A stretch of DNA of 20,044 nucleotides from Plantago elongata (taxonomy: Eukaryota > Streptophyta > Magnoliopsida > Lamiales > Plantaginaceae), in assembly GCA_036897095.1 (NCBI GenBank), contig JAYMSP010003374.1, positions 1 to 20,044 on the forward strand, in the 5' to 3' direction. Under the pieces are notes generated by a model that was given only the letters and a program-made list of their open reading frames with translations, did not search any database and was not told where the DNA came from. Positions 19,569 through 20,044 of the stretch are shown here, piece after piece. The translations under genes and the position numbers were made by a program. Positions within the stretch are counted from its first letter, which is position 1, and each line of letters opens with the position of its first letter.

Positions 19569-19580
19569 TCTCTGATACCA
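19569..19580 (-). other. LTR-retrotransposon primer-binding-site-like motif
   Basis: The minus strand reads TGGTATCAGAGA, matching 11 of 12 bases of the initiator-methionine tRNA complement TGGTATCAGAGC used by many plant Copia and Gypsy elements. This implies a 5' LTR to the right of 19580 and an internal region to the left. I could not find TG...CA LTR ends or a second LTR, so a full element is not supported. Confidence 0.4.
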
Positions 19581-19668
19581 TAAAAAATTATTTTCCATAT
19601 CCCTTCTTATTCATCACTCTCATATATAAATATACAAGTATGTACAGGCACGGACACACATACATTTC

Positions 19669-19690
19669 AGGGACCGCAATCGCGGTCCCT
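19669..19690. repeat. GC-rich perfect hairpin
   Basis: AGGGACCGC (19669-19677) and GCGGTCCCT (19682-19690) form a perfect 9-bp stem with loop AATC in otherwise AT-rich sequence. CATTTC just left and GAAATG about 14 bases to the right are also complementary. It may be a transposon end structure; Helitron 3' ends carry such hairpins, but I find no CTRR terminus at the expected distance on either strand. Confidence 0.6.
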
Positions 19691-19777
19691 CGATTTTGGA
19701 CATGAAATGTCTATTATACCCCTTCAAAAAATTTAATGAATAGTGATATATTTAGCAAGAATGAATTATGAAAGAAA

Positions 19778-19860
19778 TTGGTACAGCTCAGCTGGTGCAC
19801 CTGTTCCATAAAGTCTTTCTCTGCCAATTAATCACAAGTTTGATTCCCAGTAGTCCTGGA
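19778..19860 (+). mobile_element. tRNA-derived SINE-like region
   Basis: CAGCTCAGCTGG at 19784-19795 matches the tRNA box A TAGCTCAGCTGG at 11 of 12 positions. AGTTTGATTCC at 19837-19847 matches box B GGTTCGANTCC at 9 of 11. The spacing of about 41 bases is close to that in tRNA genes and SINEs. The stretch does not fold as a complete tRNA by eye. A T-rich, low-complexity tail follows, as seen in several plant SINEs, but no target duplication was identified. Confidence 0.5.
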
Positions 19861-20044
19861 TTTTCCAACAATTTTGTTTATATTGTTTTCTACCATTTAC
19901 TTGACATTTTTCATTGTTTCTTTATGATCCAGTAACATTTTTTTATTATTTCTCTCTTTTTTAATATTTTTTTAGTTTACATTTCACAATCATATTTTAT
20001 AAATACTTAACTTTATTTCATTTAACTCTCTTTGTTTCTTTATT
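19861..20044. other. T-rich sequence at the window edge
   Basis: Strongly T-rich sequence without coding potential. It may be the body or tail of the SINE-like element or ordinary intergenic DNA. Confidence 0.4.

Noticed and set aside
19778..19860. A functional tRNA gene
   Set aside because: Box A and box B are present, but I could not fit a complete acceptor stem and anticodon arm, and box B has two mismatches.

Overview
The window looks like nuclear DNA from a eudicot plant. It is AT-rich, its genes are well spaced, one gene has GT-AG introns, and the sequence between genes carries many MITE-like and SINE-like relics. A Caryophyllales origin is a weak guess from memory of similar TTCAG-rich repeats, not something shown here. 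Two genes are convincing. The first is a complete intronless EXO70 exocyst-subunit gene on the minus strand (2891-4786). The second is a complete three-exon RPL35 (uL29) ribosomal protein gene on the minus strand (12781-14241), whose splice sites rebuild exactly 123 residues.

Layout. 1-117 may be the last codons of a Gly/Trp-rich protein on the plus strand, followed by AT-rich sequence with AATAAA motifs. 1461-1991 is a cluster of three copies of one short terminal-inverted-repeat element family, one copy inserted inside another. EXO70 follows, with a duplicated segment in its leader and a TATA box near 5000. 5.0-12.5 kb has no gene I can support, but holds three further repeat structures: a GTTCG-rich inverted repeat (7041-7530), a short MITE-like element (7776-7914) and a TAACCG-rich element with AGGGGTT ends (10049-10394). 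RPL35 has four TGGGCY 'site II' motifs upstream of its ATG.

14.9-16.8 kb is a gene graveyard. It contains the first 55 codons of chaperonin subunit CCT8 with a damaged LGPxG motif and no rest of the gene, two unidentified coding-like islands, and on the opposite strand an open frame ending in a strong membrane helix. The right end (17-20 kb) holds a fourth copy of the TTCAG MITE with TAA target duplications, a retrotransposon primer-binding-site-like motif, a GC-rich hairpin and a tRNA-derived SINE-like region.

The genes share no obvious pathway: exocytosis (EXO70) and translation (RPL35) appear to be unrelated neighbours. I found no new multi-gene system. The most interesting material is the self-nested MITE cluster and the gene fragments around 15-16.8 kb.
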